A DNA stretch of 64,000 nt from Actinomadura meyerae (GTDB lineage: Bacteria > Actinomycetota > Actinomycetes > Streptosporangiales > Streptosporangiaceae), in assembly GCF_900188445.1 (NCBI RefSeq), contig NZ_FZOR01000004.1, forward strand, positions 1 through 64,000. Direction: 5' to 3'. The notes beneath the pieces are model-generated. The model did no database searches. It was not told where the DNA came from and was given only the letters and a program-made list of their open reading frames with translations. This document shows, piece by piece, positions 1 to 8,083 of this stretch (its first letter is position 1; every line of letters begins with the position of its first letter). The position numbers and the translations under genes are program-made.

Positions 1-127
1 GTTCTCCGTCGCGGCCATCAAGCCGAAGCGCGCAGGCATCACTTCAGGCGACACCTGAGCCTCCAGATGATCAAGATCTAGCTATGTAGTACTAGGTCGT
101 GGCAGGCTGAGGTGGCAGGCTGAGGGA
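1..127. other. window-edge intergenic DNA with possible tail of an upstream gene
   Basis: Nothing here is a complete gene. On the plus strand one frame stays open from the window edge to a TGA at 56-58 (last residues AGITSGDT), which could be the end of an upstream CDS, but 18 residues are too few to identify. Downstream is AT-richer DNA with TAGTACTA around 87-94, which may belong to the promoter of the PPOX gene. A 12-bp direct repeat, GGCAGGCTGAGG, sits at 101-112 and 114-125. Its second copy supplies the GAGGGA ribosome-binding site of the next gene. Confidence 0.4.
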
Positions 128-547
128 GTGCCGAAGCTTCCGCCGGACGAGGCGCGCCGGCTGCTGGCGACCGCCCGCGTCGCGCGCCTGGCGACCGTGG
201 GCGAGGACGGCCGCCCGCACCTGGTCCCGGTGACCTTCGCCGTCCACCGGGGCGCCGTCTACACGGCGGTCGACCACAAGCCGAAGAGCCGCCGCGACCT
301 GCGGCGGCTCGCCAACATCCGCGCCAACCCGCGCGTCGCGCTGCTCGCGGACCACTACGAGGACGACTGGGACCGCCTCTGGTGGGTCCGCGTGGACGGC
401 CGCGCGGCCGTCGTCGACGACCCGGCGCGCATGGCCGAGCCCGTCGCGCTCCTCGCGGACCGCTACGCCCAGTACCGCGACCGCCCGCCCGAGGGCCCGG
501 TCATCGCCGTCACCATCGACGCCTGGACGGGCTGGTCGGCGTCCTGA
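128..547 (+). CDS. PPOX-class F420-dependent oxidoreductase
   Basis: A 139-residue split-barrel flavin-type protein of the pyridoxamine 5'-phosphate oxidase-like superfamily, resembling the actinobacterial PPOX subgroup that uses deazaflavin F420. The N-terminal half has the typical pattern: helix DEARRLLATARVARLAT, then GEDGRPHLVPVTF with a conserved proline after a strand, then the basic KPKSRRDLRRLANI segment that in this family contacts cofactor phosphates. No signal peptide or membrane segment. The start is GTG at 128 behind GAGGGA. The gene ends 10 bp from the convergent ADP-ribosylglycohydrolase gene with no obvious terminator. Family assignment is firm; F420 rather than FMN as cofactor is an inference from the subgroup, and the substrate is unknown. 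Confidence 0.85.
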   Translation: MPKLPPDEARRLLATARVARLATVGEDGRPHLVPVTFAVHRGAVYTAVDHKPKSRRDLRRLANIRANPRVALLADHYEDDWDRLWWVRVDGRAAVVDDPARMAEPVALLADRYAQYRDRPPEGPVIAVTIDAWTGWSAS

Positions 548-557
548 GCCGGCGGGG

Positions 558-1565
558 TCAGTCCCACGCTCCGCCGATCCGCGCCAGATCCGCCGCGTAC
601 TCGATGCGGGCCCGCCACTCGTCCGGCCAGGCGTCCAGGCCGAGGTGCGCGCCCGCGAAGGCGCCGGCCAGGCAGGCGATCGAGTCGGAGTCGCCGGAGC
701 TGGCGGCGCCGCGCCGGATCGCCTCGACCGGCTCGTCCGGGAACAGCAGGAAGCACAGCAGCCCCGACGCGAGCGCCTCCTCCGCGACCCAGCCCGCGCC
801 GGTGATCTCGCAGGGGTCGGACGCCCGGTCGCCCCGCGCGACGGCCTCGTCCAGGCGGTCGAGGACGGCCAGGCACTCGTCCCAGCCGCGGGCGATGAAC
901 GTCTCGGGGGCGTCCATCCCCGGCCGCTGCCACAGGTCGCCGAGCCAGCGCCCGTGGTACACCGTGCGCTGCTCGTGGCAGCGGGCCCGGAGTGCGGCGG
1001 GCAGGTCGGCGGGGGCCATGCCGTCGGCCAGCCACCGGACGGCGAACGCGGTCAGCTCGCTCGCCGCCAGCCCGGTCGGGTGGCCGTGGGTGAGGGCGGC
1101 CTGGAGCTGGGACGCTGCGGCGCGGGTCTCGTCGGTCAGTCCGGGCGCCAGGCCCACCGGAGCGACGCGCATGTTGGCGCCGCAGCCCTTGGAGCCCGCC
1201 ACGGTGGCGTCCACCCAGGGCTTCCCGGCCTCCAGATCGCGGCACGCGCGCAGGCACGTGTTGCCGGGCGCGCGGTTGTTGTCGGGGCTGTTGAGCCAGT
1301 CGACGAAGCGGCGCCGCCACATCGGGGTGATCAGGTCGGGGGTGAAGGGAGGGTTCGCCAGGGCGTCGAGCAGGGCCAGGCCGACCGCGATGGCCATCTG
1401 CGTGTCGTCGGTGACGAGCGCGGGATCGCCGGTGAGCTCCGCGGGGCCGCGGTCCCCAAAGCGCCGGTGGATCTGCTTCATGGTGAGGAACTCGGTCGGC
1501 GCTCCCAGGGAGTCGCCGTACGCCAGCCCGAACATCGCCCCGCTCGCCCGCTTCATGGCGGGCAT
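558..1565 (-). CDS. ADP-ribosylglycohydrolase family protein
   Basis: A 335-residue all-helical DraG/ARH-type hydrolase expected to remove ADP-ribose from a protein, nucleic acid or small-molecule acceptor using a di-metal centre. Family motifs are in the expected order: GLAYGDSLGAPTEF near residue 15, the metal-binding TDDTQMA near residue 53, and the C-terminal GDSDSIACLAGAF with paired acidic metal ligands. Length is normal. The ATG at 1565 follows GAGGAAGA; a second in-frame ATG lies three codons later. It lies 16 bp downstream of the AraC-type gene on the same strand, so the two are probably co-transcribed. The target of de-ADP-ribosylation cannot be told from the sequence. Confidence 0.9.
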   Translation of the reverse strand: MPAMKRASGAMFGLAYGDSLGAPTEFLTMKQIHRRFGDRGPAELTGDPALVTDDTQMAIAVGLALLDALANPPFTPDLITPMWRRRFVDWLNSPDNNRAPGNTCLRACRDLEAGKPWVDATVAGSKGCGANMRVAPVGLAPGLTDETRAAASQLQAALTHGHPTGLAASELTAFAVRWLADGMAPADLPAALRARCHEQRTVYHGRWLGDLWQRPGMDAPETFIARGWDECLAVLDRLDEAVARGDRASDPCEITGAGWVAEEALASGLLCFLLFPDEPVEAIRRGAASSGDSDSIACLAGAFAGAHLGLDAWPDEWRARIEYAADLARIGGAWD

Positions 1566-1581
1566 TCTTCCTCAACCAGGC

Positions 1582-2400
1582 TCAACCGGCACGCTGGAAG
1601 CGGCCCGGCGTCATCCCGTAGCAGCGGACGAACCACCGCGTCAGATGGCTCTGGTCGGCGAAGCCGGTGCGGGCCGCGACCTCCCCGGCCGCGACGCCCC
1701 GGGCGAGCAGCCGCCGCGCGGCGCGCAGCCGGAGCTGCCGCTGGTAGTCGCTCGGCGCCATCCCGTACGCACGCCGGAACGCCCGGTACAGCGCGAACCG
1801 GCTGCAGCCCGCCGCCTCGGCCAGCTCGTCGGCGCCGACGTCGTCCAGGTACGCCTCCTCCAGCCGCCGCCGCGCCCGCTCGGCGGCGCCGCCGGCCTCT
1901 CGCACGCCCGGACGCCGGGTGGCGGCCCGCGCGACCATCGCGCCGACCGTCGCGGTCAGCAGCTCGTCCCGCCGCAGCGCCGTCGCGCCGCCGAGGAGCG
2001 CCGCGTGCAGGCCGCGCAGGTTCCGCGCCAGCACGGGGTCGTCGACGACGGGGGAGCCGAACAGCGGGAGGCCGGCGGGCCGTCCCGCCATGTCGGCCAG
2101 GACGTCCGCGACCAGCCCGGGGCCGATGTGGACGATCCGGTACGTGAAGCCCAGCTCGTCGGCGGCGTGGCCGTCGTGCGGGTCGTCGGGGTTGAACGCG
2201 ATGACCATCCCGGCCGCGCTGGTGTGCGCGCCGCCCCGGCAGCGGAACGCCTGGTAGCCGTCCTCGGTCACGCCGAAGGAGTACGTCTCGTGGCTGTGCC
2301 GGTGGTACACGTGCCGCTCGAAGTGGGCGTGCATCGCCTCCAGGGGGCGGTCGGGCGACCGCCAGTACCGGCTCCAGTCCACGTTTCCAGTGTCGCGCAC
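1582..2400 (-). CDS. AraC-family transcriptional regulator
   Basis: A 272-residue regulator. The N-terminal cupin-like sensor (roughly residues 15-165) includes a HRHSHETYSFG segment typical of AraC_binding domains. The C-terminal 100 residues carry two helix-turn-helix units, ending in ARTGFADQSHLTRWFVRCYGMTPGRFQR, the classic AraC second-HTH signature. The GTG at 2400 is the start used. The gene is divergent from the DUF2000 gene (45-bp gap) and upstream of the ADP-ribosylglycohydrolase gene. An AraC regulator facing a DUF2000 gene suggests that it controls that gene and possibly itself; the ligand is unknown. Confidence 0.9.
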   Translation of the reverse strand: MRDTGNVDWSRYWRSPDRPLEAMHAHFERHVYHRHSHETYSFGVTEDGYQAFRCRGGAHTSAAGMVIAFNPDDPHDGHAADELGFTYRIVHIGPGLVADVLADMAGRPAGLPLFGSPVVDDPVLARNLRGLHAALLGGATALRRDELLTATVGAMVARAATRRPGVREAGGAAERARRRLEEAYLDDVGADELAEAAGCSRFALYRAFRRAYGMAPSDYQRQLRLRAARRLLARGVAAGEVAARTGFADQSHLTRWFVRCYGMTPGRFQRAG

Positions 2401-2445
2401 GAGCGTTCAAGACGGGGACCGGTCCGCCGGGGCACCCTGTCCGGC

Positions 2446-2856
2446 ATGCGTTTCGACACCAAGATCGGGATCGTGGTCCGGGACGACCTCGCCGCGTGGC
2501 AGCGGCTCAACGTGACCGCGTTCCTGGCCAGCGCCGTGGCGGGCGGCGTTCCCGGCGTGATCGGCGAGCCGTACGAGGACGGCTCCGGCAACCGGTACCT
2601 GGCGATGTTCCGGCAGCCCGTGCTGGTCTACGAGGCGGACACGGCCGCGATCGCGCAGGCCCACGCGCGCGCCCTCGCCCGCGGGATGGACATCGCCGTC
2701 TACATCGAGGACATGTTCAAGACCGGCCACGACGAGGCCAACCGCGCGACCGTCCGCGCCGTCACCGCCGAGGACATGCCCCTTGTCGGGTTCGCCCTGC
2801 ACGGGCCGAAGAACGGAGTGGACAAGGTGCTCAAGGGGTTGCGGCTGCACCCGTGA
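2446..2856 (+). CDS. DUF2000 family protein
   Basis: A 136-residue protein that begins MRFDTKIGIVVRDDLAAWQRLN and has the compact alpha/beta pattern of DUF2000 proteins, which are structurally related to peptidyl-tRNA hydrolase 2 but have no assigned reaction. The segment VRAVTAEDMPLVGFALHGPKN near the C terminus is the most family-like stretch. It is divergent from the AraC regulator and probably controlled by it. Its 3' end overlaps the convergent acyl-CoA dehydrogenase gene by 26 bp. Upstream of the ATG there is only a weak GGGG element. Function unknown. Confidence 0.8.
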   Translation: MRFDTKIGIVVRDDLAAWQRLNVTAFLASAVAGGVPGVIGEPYEDGSGNRYLAMFRQPVLVYEADTAAIAQAHARALARGMDIAVYIEDMFKTGHDEANRATVRAVTAEDMPLVGFALHGPKNGVDKVLKGLRLHP

Positions 2857-3925
2857 GCCCGGCGAGGGCGGCGAGCCGCTCGCGGTGCCGGTCCGGCGCG
2901 CCGAACAGCTGCCGCGACCCCTGCGCGCGCTTGAAGTACAGGTGCGCGTCGTGCTCCCAGGTGAAGCCGATGCCGCCGTGCAGCTGGATCGCCTCGCCCG
3001 CCGTGTGGAAGTAGGCGTCCGAGCAGTACGCCTTCGCCAGCGCGGCCGCCGCCGGCAGCTCCTCCGGGCTCTCGTCGGCGGCGGCCGCCGCGTTCAGCAC
3101 CGCCGACCGCGCCGACTCCACCAGCACGAACATGTCCGCGCACCGGTGCTTGACCGCCTGGAACGACCCGATCGGGCGGCCGAACTGGTGCCGGACCTTC
3201 ACGTACTCCACCGTCATGTCCAGGGTCCGCTGCGCGCCGCCGAGCTGCTCGGCCGCCAGCGCGACGGCCGCGACGTCCAGCGCCCTGAGCAGCGCCTCCC
3301 GCCCGCCGACCTTCCGCGCGGGCACCGCGTCGAACTCGATCCGGGCCAGCTTCCGCGTCTGGTCGAGCGTCACGGCGGGCGTCCGGACGAGCCGCGAGAC
3401 GTCCTCCACGGCGTAGAGCCCGACGCCGTCCCCGTCCCGCGCCGCGACCAGGACCACGTCGGCGATGTGCCCGTCCAGGACGAAGTCCTTGCTCCCGCTC
3501 ACCGCGCCGTCCCGGTACACGGCCTTCACGTCGCCGGGGTCCCACGACCCGTCCTCGGCCACCGCCAGCGTCGCGATGGTCGAACCGTCCGCGATGCCGG
3601 GCAGCAGGTCGTGCCCGCCCTCACCGGCCTCCAGCGCCGCAGCCGCGATGATCGTCGAGAGGAAGGGAGCGCACATGACGGCCCGTCCCATCTCCTCGAA
3701 CACGACGGCGAGCTCCCGCACCCCGAACCCGGCGCCGCCGTGCTCCTCGGCGATCGCGAGGCCCTGCAGCCCGAGCTGCTCGGCCATCTGCGCCCACACC
3801 TTCGGGTCGTAGCCCTCGGCCGTCTCCATGAGGCGCCGCACCTCGGCGGAGGGGGACCGGTCGGCGAAGAAGCGCCGCAAGGCGTCCCGCAGCTCCCGCT
3901 GTTCCTCGGTGACGACGAGCTTCAT
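2831..3925 (-). CDS. acyl-CoA dehydrogenase family protein
   Basis: A 364-residue FAD-dependent acyl-CoA dehydrogenase that should introduce an alpha-beta double bond into an acyl-CoA. Visible parts are the N-terminal helical domain (MKLVVTEEQRELRDALRRFF), the middle beta domain, and the C-terminal four-helix domain with VRHQFGRPIGSFQAVKHRCADM and the flavin-contacting GEAIQLHGGIGFTWEHD near residue 325. The ATG at 3925 is preferred because GGGAGG lies 8-13 bases upstream; an earlier in-frame start would add 27 unrelated residues. Proteins of this length and motif set are often partners in steroid or fatty-acyl side-chain oxidation, but no partner subunit gene is adjacent, so the substrate is undetermined. 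Confidence 0.88.
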   Translation of the reverse strand: MKLVVTEEQRELRDALRRFFADRSPSAEVRRLMETAEGYDPKVWAQMAEQLGLQGLAIAEEHGGAGFGVRELAVVFEEMGRAVMCAPFLSTIIAAAALEAGEGGHDLLPGIADGSTIATLAVAEDGSWDPGDVKAVYRDGAVSGSKDFVLDGHIADVVLVAARDGDGVGLYAVEDVSRLVRTPAVTLDQTRKLARIEFDAVPARKVGGREALLRALDVAAVALAAEQLGGAQRTLDMTVEYVKVRHQFGRPIGSFQAVKHRCADMFVLVESARSAVLNAAAAADESPEELPAAAALAKAYCSDAYFHTAGEAIQLHGGIGFTWEHDAHLYFKRAQGSRQLFGAPDRHRERLAALAGLTGAAATP

Positions 3926-4018
3926 TCCGGCGGCCTCCCACGCGCGTCCAGTCGTACCCGGGCCATGGTGCCGCGCGCCGCCGGGCCGCCTCACCGGCGT
4001 TCCCATCCAGCGGGACGG

Positions 4019-4261
4019 TCAGGGCGCCCAGTCGTGCGGCCCGAGCACGTACCCCTCGCTGGTCGAGTGCAGGTGGTTGATCGACACCAGGTGGCCGAGC
4101 GCGGCCCACAGGTCCTCCTCGGGCGCCTCGACCAGCGCCCCGATCGTGTCGAAGTCGGCCGCGCCGCGCTCCTTGTCGATCTCCGCCACGGTCTCGTACA
4201 CGACCAGCTCGAAGTCCGACAGCTCCTGGACGTCCCCACGTCCGACATCTCGCTCATCCAT
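4019..4261 (-). CDS. small acidic hypothetical protein
   Basis: An 80-residue acidic protein (MDERDVGRGDVQELSDFELVV at the start, ending GPHDWAP) with no motif I recognise. The middle, DFDTIGALVEAPEEDLWAALGHLVSINHLHS, looks like a helix-turn-helix or winged-helix-like fold in outline only. It lies between the acyl-CoA dehydrogenase gene (same strand, downstream) and the divergent Uma2 gene. Codon use is strongly GC3-biased, as in neighbouring genes, which supports it being coding. Function unknown. Confidence 0.6.
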   Translation of the reverse strand: MDERDVGRGDVQELSDFELVVYETVAEIDKERGAADFDTIGALVEAPEEDLWAALGHLVSINHLHSTSEGYVLGPHDWAP

Positions 4262-4399
4262 AAAGAAACCGTGCCCACTCCCACCCGCGTTCTATCTGCC
4301 GGTCGAGCTGCGCGAGCCGGAGGAACCACGATCCGTATGTGAAAGGTGGCGCTCCGCTCATAGACTCGCCCGCGAGGAAGGGAGCATAGGGAGCAGAGC

Positions 4400-4987
4400 A
4401 TGACTGCGATGGTTCGTGAGTCTCCAGCATGTGGAGAAGGCGTTCTCCTGCAAGGTTTCCTCGCCCTCGGTACCCCGGAGGGCTTCCGAGCCCAGCTGAT
4501 CGACGGAGAGATCGTCGTGACCCCACCCCCCAGAGGCGACCATGAGGCGTGGATCGCCGAAATCTCCCTGCAGATCGTGCGGGAGTCCCCTCGGCGGTTC
4601 CACTGGGCCGGCCGGAAGGGCCTGATCATCCCAGGCGGCGAGGACTGCCCGGAGATGCGCGTGGTCCCGGACATGGTCGTAGCACCTGCCGAGCGACGGA
4701 TCTTCCGAGGTGCTCGCCAGTGGATGGAGGTCGAGTCCGATCAGGTCTCCATGGTCGTCGAAGTCACCTGTTCTCGGCCGGAGCTTGATCGAAGCAGCAA
4801 GCGGACCGGGTACGCGCGGGCGGGCATCCCGCTCTACCTCCTGGTGGACCGCGAGGAGGAGGCGGTGACGCTGTTCAGCGGGACGGACGGCGAGGACTAC
4901 CGCCACACGGACCAGGCGCCGTTCGGCAAGTCCCTGCCCCTGCCGGAGCCGATCGGGATCGAACTGGACACCTCCGGCTTCGCCTGA
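4400..4987 (+). CDS. Uma2 family (DUF820) restriction endonuclease-like protein
   Basis: A 195-residue member of the Uma2/DUF820 family, a PD-(D/E)XK nuclease-fold group that is abundant in actinomycetes and cyanobacteria and of unknown biological role. Supporting segments are ELIDGEIVVTPPP-like AQLIDGEIVVTPPP near residue 32, the catalytic-core-like VVPDMVV with the conserved Asp, VSMVVEVTCSRPELDRSSKRTGYARAG (E and K in nuclease-core spacing), and IPLYLLVDREEE. The ATG follows GGGAGCAGAGC. It stands alone on the plus strand between unrelated genes. Base use is slightly less GC-biased in the first half than in the second, which fits the mobile distribution of the family but proves nothing. 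Confidence 0.85.
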   Translation: MTAMVRESPACGEGVLLQGFLALGTPEGFRAQLIDGEIVVTPPPRGDHEAWIAEISLQIVRESPRRFHWAGRKGLIIPGGEDCPEMRVVPDMVVAPAERRIFRGARQWMEVESDQVSMVVEVTCSRPELDRSSKRTGYARAGIPLYLLVDREEEAVTLFSGTDGEDYRHTDQAPFGKSLPLPEPIGIELDTSGFA

Positions 4988-5056
4988 GCCGCGGGTTGTC
5001 ACACGGGCCGGTGGATCGTCGTCCTCCTGGGGAAGCCATCTTCGAGGAGGTCAACC

Positions 5057-5977
5057 ATGAGAGCTGTACGCATACACAAGCGCCCTGACGTTGAGGGTGA
5101 GGGGCTGGTCCTGGAGGACGCGCCGCGCCCGTACGCGGCCACCGGTGACGTGATCGTGGAGGTGCGCGCTGCGGGGTTCGTCCCCGACGAGCTCGACTGG
5201 CCCGGAACGTGGGTCGACCGGGCCGGGCGCGACCGGACGCCCACGATCCCCGCCCACGACGTGGCGGGGGTGGTCAGCGAGGTCGCCTACGGCACCGCCG
5301 GGTTCGCCGTCGGCGACCGCGTGTTCGGCCTGACCGACTGGCACCGCGACGGCGCGGCGGCCGAGTACGTCGCCGTCGAGGCGCGCAACCTCGCGCCGAT
5401 CCCCCCGTCGCTGTCCTTCACCGAGGCGGCCGCCCTGCCGCTCGCCGGGCTGACCTGCTGGCAGGCGCTGTTCGTCCACGGCGGCCTGCGCGAGGGCCAG
5501 ACGGTCGTCGTGCACGGCGGGGGCGGCGGCGTGGGGAGCCTGGCCGTCCGGCTGGCCGCCGACGCGGGCGCGCACGTCATCGCCACCGGCCGGGCCCGCG
5601 CCGCCGACGTCGCGCGGCAGATGGGCGCACACGAGTTCGTCGACCTGGAGAGCGAGCGCTTCGAGGACGCCGTCGAGCCCGCCGACGTCATCTTCGACAC
5701 CATCGGCGGCGACCTGCTCGCCGCCTCGGCGAGCCGGGTGAAGCCGGGCGGCGCGCTGGTCTCGGTCGCGGAGCCGCCGCGGGTCGAGCCGCCGGACGGG
5801 CGCGCCGTCTACTTCATCGTCGAACCCGACCGCGGCCAGCTCGCCGAGATCGCCGAGCGCGCGGAGGCGGGCCGGGTCCGCGCCCACGTCGGCGCCGTGT
5901 ACCCGCTGGCCGAGACCCGCGAGGCGTTCGCGGCCAAGCGGCGGGGCGTCCCCGGCAAGGTGGTGATCGAGGTCTGA
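5057..5977 (+). CDS. MDR-family NADP-dependent alcohol dehydrogenase / quinone oxidoreductase
   Basis: A 306-residue medium-chain dehydrogenase/reductase without the catalytic zinc cysteine set, so more like quinone oxidoreductases than zinc alcohol dehydrogenases. The GroES-like N-terminal half carries PTIPAHDVAGVVSEV; the Rossmann half carries VVHGGGGGVGSLAVRLAADAG (the AXXGXXG-type NADP motif). The C terminus GKVVIEV is typical of the family. The ATG at 5057 is preceded by GAGGAGG. Expected reaction: NADPH-dependent reduction of a quinone or activated alkene; the substrate is unknown. It ends at a strong hairpin shared with the convergent epoxide hydrolase gene. Confidence 0.88.
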   Translation: MRAVRIHKRPDVEGEGLVLEDAPRPYAATGDVIVEVRAAGFVPDELDWPGTWVDRAGRDRTPTIPAHDVAGVVSEVAYGTAGFAVGDRVFGLTDWHRDGAAAEYVAVEARNLAPIPPSLSFTEAAALPLAGLTCWQALFVHGGLREGQTVVVHGGGGGVGSLAVRLAADAGAHVIATGRARAADVARQMGAHEFVDLESERFEDAVEPADVIFDTIGGDLLAASASRVKPGGALVSVAEPPRVEPPDGRAVYFIVEPDRGQLAEIAERAEAGRVRAHVGAVYPLAETREAFAAKRRGVPGKVVIEV

Positions 5978-5983
5978 CGCGCG

Positions 5984-6015
5984 GCCGGCCGCGAGCCCCG
6001 CGGCTCGCGGCCGGC
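5984..6015. terminator. bidirectional terminator-like hairpin
   Basis: A 14-bp perfect stem pairs 5984-5997 with 6002-6015 around a 4-base loop; the sequence is almost pure G/C and there is no U tract. It sits exactly between two convergent genes (stops at 5977 and 6025), the usual place for a shared terminator in actinomycetes, where hairpins without U runs are common. Confidence 0.75.
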
Positions 6016-6024
6016 GGGCGCCCG

Positions 6025-7110
6025 TCAGGCGTCCAGCGCGAGGAAGAAGTCCCGGACGTCGGCGGCGAACGGCTCCGGCACCTCCATCGCGGCGAAGTGG
6101 CCGCCGCGGTCGAACTCCGACCAGTGCCGGATGTCGTAGAGCCGCTCGGCCAGCGGACGCACCGACTGCGTGATGTCGTGCGCGAACACCGCCACGCCGA
6201 CCGGCACCCGGCAGGGCGCGGCCTGGCCCCGCGGCGCGTCGTGGTGCAGCCGCGCCGAGGACGCCGCCGTCGCGGTCAGCCAGTACAGCGAGACGTCGGT
6301 CAGCATCCGGTCGTCGGCGACGGGGGTGGCCGGGTCGGTCCACTGCGCGAAGCGCTCGGCGATCCAGACGAGCTGGCCGACCGGCGAGTCGGTCAGCGCG
6401 TAGCCGATGGTCTGCGGGGTGAGGGCCTGCAGCGCCTGGTAGGGCGGGCGGTTCGCCATCAGCTCCCGGACCCGGTCGAGCCGGGTCTCGTCGGTCTCGG
6501 ACAGCGTGACCCCGGCGTCCGGGTCGGGCCGGGTCGGCAGGTAGTTGACGTGCACGCCGGCGACGTGCTCGGGCGCCGCCGCGCCGAGCGACAGCGAGAT
6601 CCCGGCCCCGAAGTCGCCGCCCTGCGCGCCGTAGCGCTCGTACCCGAGCCGGCGCATGAGCTCGGCCCAGGCCCGCGCGATGCGGGGGGCGCCCCAGCCG
6701 CGCTCGCGGGTCGGCCCGGAGAACCCGTAGCCCGGGATGGACGGGATCACCAGGTGGAAGTCGCGCGACAGCGGCTCGATCACGTCCAGGAACTCCAGGA
6801 ACGACCCGGGCCAGCCGTGCGTGAGGATCAGCGCGAGCGCGTCCGGCTTCGCCGACCGGACGTGCACGAAGTGGATGTTCTGCCCGTCGATCTCGGTGGT
6901 GAAGTGCGGCAGCTCGTTGAGCTCCGCCTCGTGCTCGCGCCAGTCGTAGTCGGTGCGCCAGTACTCCGCCAGCTCCTTCGCGCGTGCCAGCGGGAAACCG
7001 TAGTCCCACCCGGCGCCCTCGACCTCGTTCGGCCACCGGGTGCGGGCGAGCCGGTCGGCCAGGTCGTCGAGGTCGGCCTGCGGGACGTCGATACGGAAGG
7101 GCTTGATCAT
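6025..7110 (-). CDS. epoxide hydrolase (EHN-type alpha/beta hydrolase)
   Basis: A 361-residue alpha/beta hydrolase with the N-terminal epoxide-hydrolase segment: [21 protein letters not shown], then [16 protein letters not shown]. The fold core follows: [13 protein letters not shown] (HGWPGS oxyanion region), [14 protein letters not shown] with the nucleophile Asp in GGDFG, and a C-terminal [11 protein letters not shown] with the catalytic His. Expected to open epoxides to diols through an alkyl-enzyme ester; cytoplasmic, no signal peptide. The start at 7110 has GGAG about 12 bases upstream. Directly upstream is a cluster of three TTGG-N5-CCAA sites, so the gene is almost certainly repressor-controlled. 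Confidence 0.9.
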   Translation of the reverse strand: MIKPFRIDVPQADLDDLADRLARTRWPNEVEGAGWDYGFPLARAKELAEYWRTDYDWREHEAELNELPHFTTEIDGQNIHFVHVRSAKPDALALILTHGWPGSFLEFLDVIEPLSRDFHLVIPSIPGYGFSGPTRERGWGAPRIARAWAELMRRLGYERYGAQGGDFGAGISLSLGAAAPEHVAGVHVNYLPTRPDPDAGVTLSETDETRLDRVRELMANRPPYQALQALTPQTIGYALTDSPVGQLVWIAERFAQWTDPATPVADDRMLTDVSLYWLTATAASSARLHHDAPRGQAAPCRVPVGVAVFAHDITQSVRPLAERLYDIRHWSEFDRGGHFAAMEVPEPFAADVRDFFLALDA

Positions 7111-7143
7111 GATCGCGGCTCCACGGATGCGAACGGTGTTATG

Positions 7144-7199
7144 TTGGCGTCGCCAACGTTGGTAGCGCCAACGCTAACATAACTCGTTGGGTGGGCCAA
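7144..7199. promoter_or_regulatory. triple TTGG-N5-CCAA operator in the epoxide hydrolase promoter
   Basis: Three copies of the 13-bp pattern TTGG-N5-CCAA occur: TTGGCGTCGCCAA (7144-7156), a perfect odd palindrome; TTGGTAGCGCCAA (7159-7171); and TTGGGTGGGCCAA (7187-7199). A longer imperfect inverted repeat, TTATGTTGGCG (7139-7149) with CGCTAACATAA (7172-7182), brackets the first two. The site lies 34-89 bases upstream of the epoxide hydrolase start, where a repressor would block transcription. TetR- and MarR-type repressors commonly bind palindromes of this size; the cognate regulator gene is not adjacent. Confidence 0.7.
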
Positions 7200-7231
7200 C
7201 AGTTCGCTGGGCAGCCGTCATCTGGCTGAGG

Positions 7232-7981
7232 TCACTGAGCCGTCCAGCCGCCGTCCACGGCGAGCAGGGCACCGGTGACGAAGGCCGCCGCGTCGGAGGC
7301 GAGGAACGCCACGGCCTCGGCGACCTCCTCGGGGCGGCCGATCCGGCCGATCGGGTGGGACGGGCCGAAGGACGCGAGCATCTCGCGGCCGTTCTCCACG
7401 ACGCCCTCCATGATGTCGGTGTCGATGACGCCCGGCAGGACGGCGTTCGAGCGGATGCCCTTGGGCCCGCCCTCGATGGCGAGGACGCGGGTCATCTGCG
7501 CCAGCGCGCCCTTGGAGGCGGCGTAGGCGGTCTGCGTCTCGAACGCGACGACGGAGGAGACCGACGCGATCGACACGATGGCGCCTCCGCCCGCGTCCTC
7601 CATCACGCGGAACGCCTCGCGGGCCTGGACGAAGTTCCCGCGCGCGTTGACCCGCAGGATGTCCTCGAAGTCCTCGACGGTCGTCTCGGTGACGGGCTTG
7701 TTGAGGGTGCGCCCCGCGTTGTTGACGAGGACGTCGAGGCGCCCGAACCGGTCGAGCGCCAGCCGCATGGTCGAACGGGCGAGGTCCTCGTCGGCGACGT
7801 CGCCGACCAGTACCGCCACGTCGTCGGCGGCCAGTTCCTTCACGGCGGGGGACCGGTCGGTGACGACCAGCCGGGCGCCGCGGTCGCGCAGCAGCAGGGC
7901 GGTGGCGCGGCCGATGCCGCGGGCGGCGCCGGTGACGACGGCGACGCGGCCGGTGAGATTCCAGGTTGCAGGGAGCGTCAT
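7232..7981 (-). CDS. SDR family NAD(P)-dependent oxidoreductase
   Basis: A 249-residue classical short-chain dehydrogenase. The dinucleotide motif is VVTGAARGIGRATA (TGxxxGIG) near residue 17; NNAG is near residue 88; the catalytic Ser lies in IVSIASVSS and Tyr-Lys in YAASKGA near residue 155; the end FVTGALLAVDGGWT is typical. Expected to be a soluble 3-oxoacyl or alcohol/ketone reductase, substrate unknown. It is divergent (101-bp gap) from an XRE regulator of the MltR ligand-binding type, and regulators of that type are often paired with SDR genes, so control by that neighbour is likely. The GGAG before the ATG is only two bases away, so the translation start is somewhat uncertain. Confidence 0.9.
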   Translation of the reverse strand: MTLPATWNLTGRVAVVTGAARGIGRATALLLRDRGARLVVTDRSPAVKELAADDVAVLVGDVADEDLARSTMRLALDRFGRLDVLVNNAGRTLNKPVTETTVEDFEDILRVNARGNFVQAREAFRVMEDAGGGAIVSIASVSSVVAFETQTAYAASKGALAQMTRVLAIEGGPKGIRSNAVLPGVIDTDIMEGVVENGREMLASFGPSHPIGRIGRPEEVAEAVAFLASDAAAFVTGALLAVDGGWTAQ

Positions 7982-8070
7982 GGCTCCGACGATGGCGGAC
8001 GGGGCCGCGAACGGGCAGGCCGCGGTGTTCCTGGGAGCGGTGCACCCGGGAACGGGGCGCGCCCGCCGCC

Positions 8071-8083
8071 TAGCATGGCGGCA
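8071..8083 (+). promoter_or_regulatory. leaderless -10 element of the XRE regulator gene
   Basis: TAGCAT at 8071-8076 fits the TANNNT -10 consensus and ends six bases before the ATG at 8083, the spacing of actinobacterial leaderless transcripts. No Shine-Dalgarno is present. GCCGCC (8065-8070) and GGCGGC (8077-8082) flank the hexamer as an inverted repeat, which could allow autoregulation. Confidence 0.55.

Noticed and set aside
382..2445. Long plus-strand frame running through the PPOX, ADP-ribosylglycohydrolase and AraC genes
   Set aside because: It is antisense or out of frame to three well-supported genes; only its last part, from 2446, is the real DUF2000 gene.
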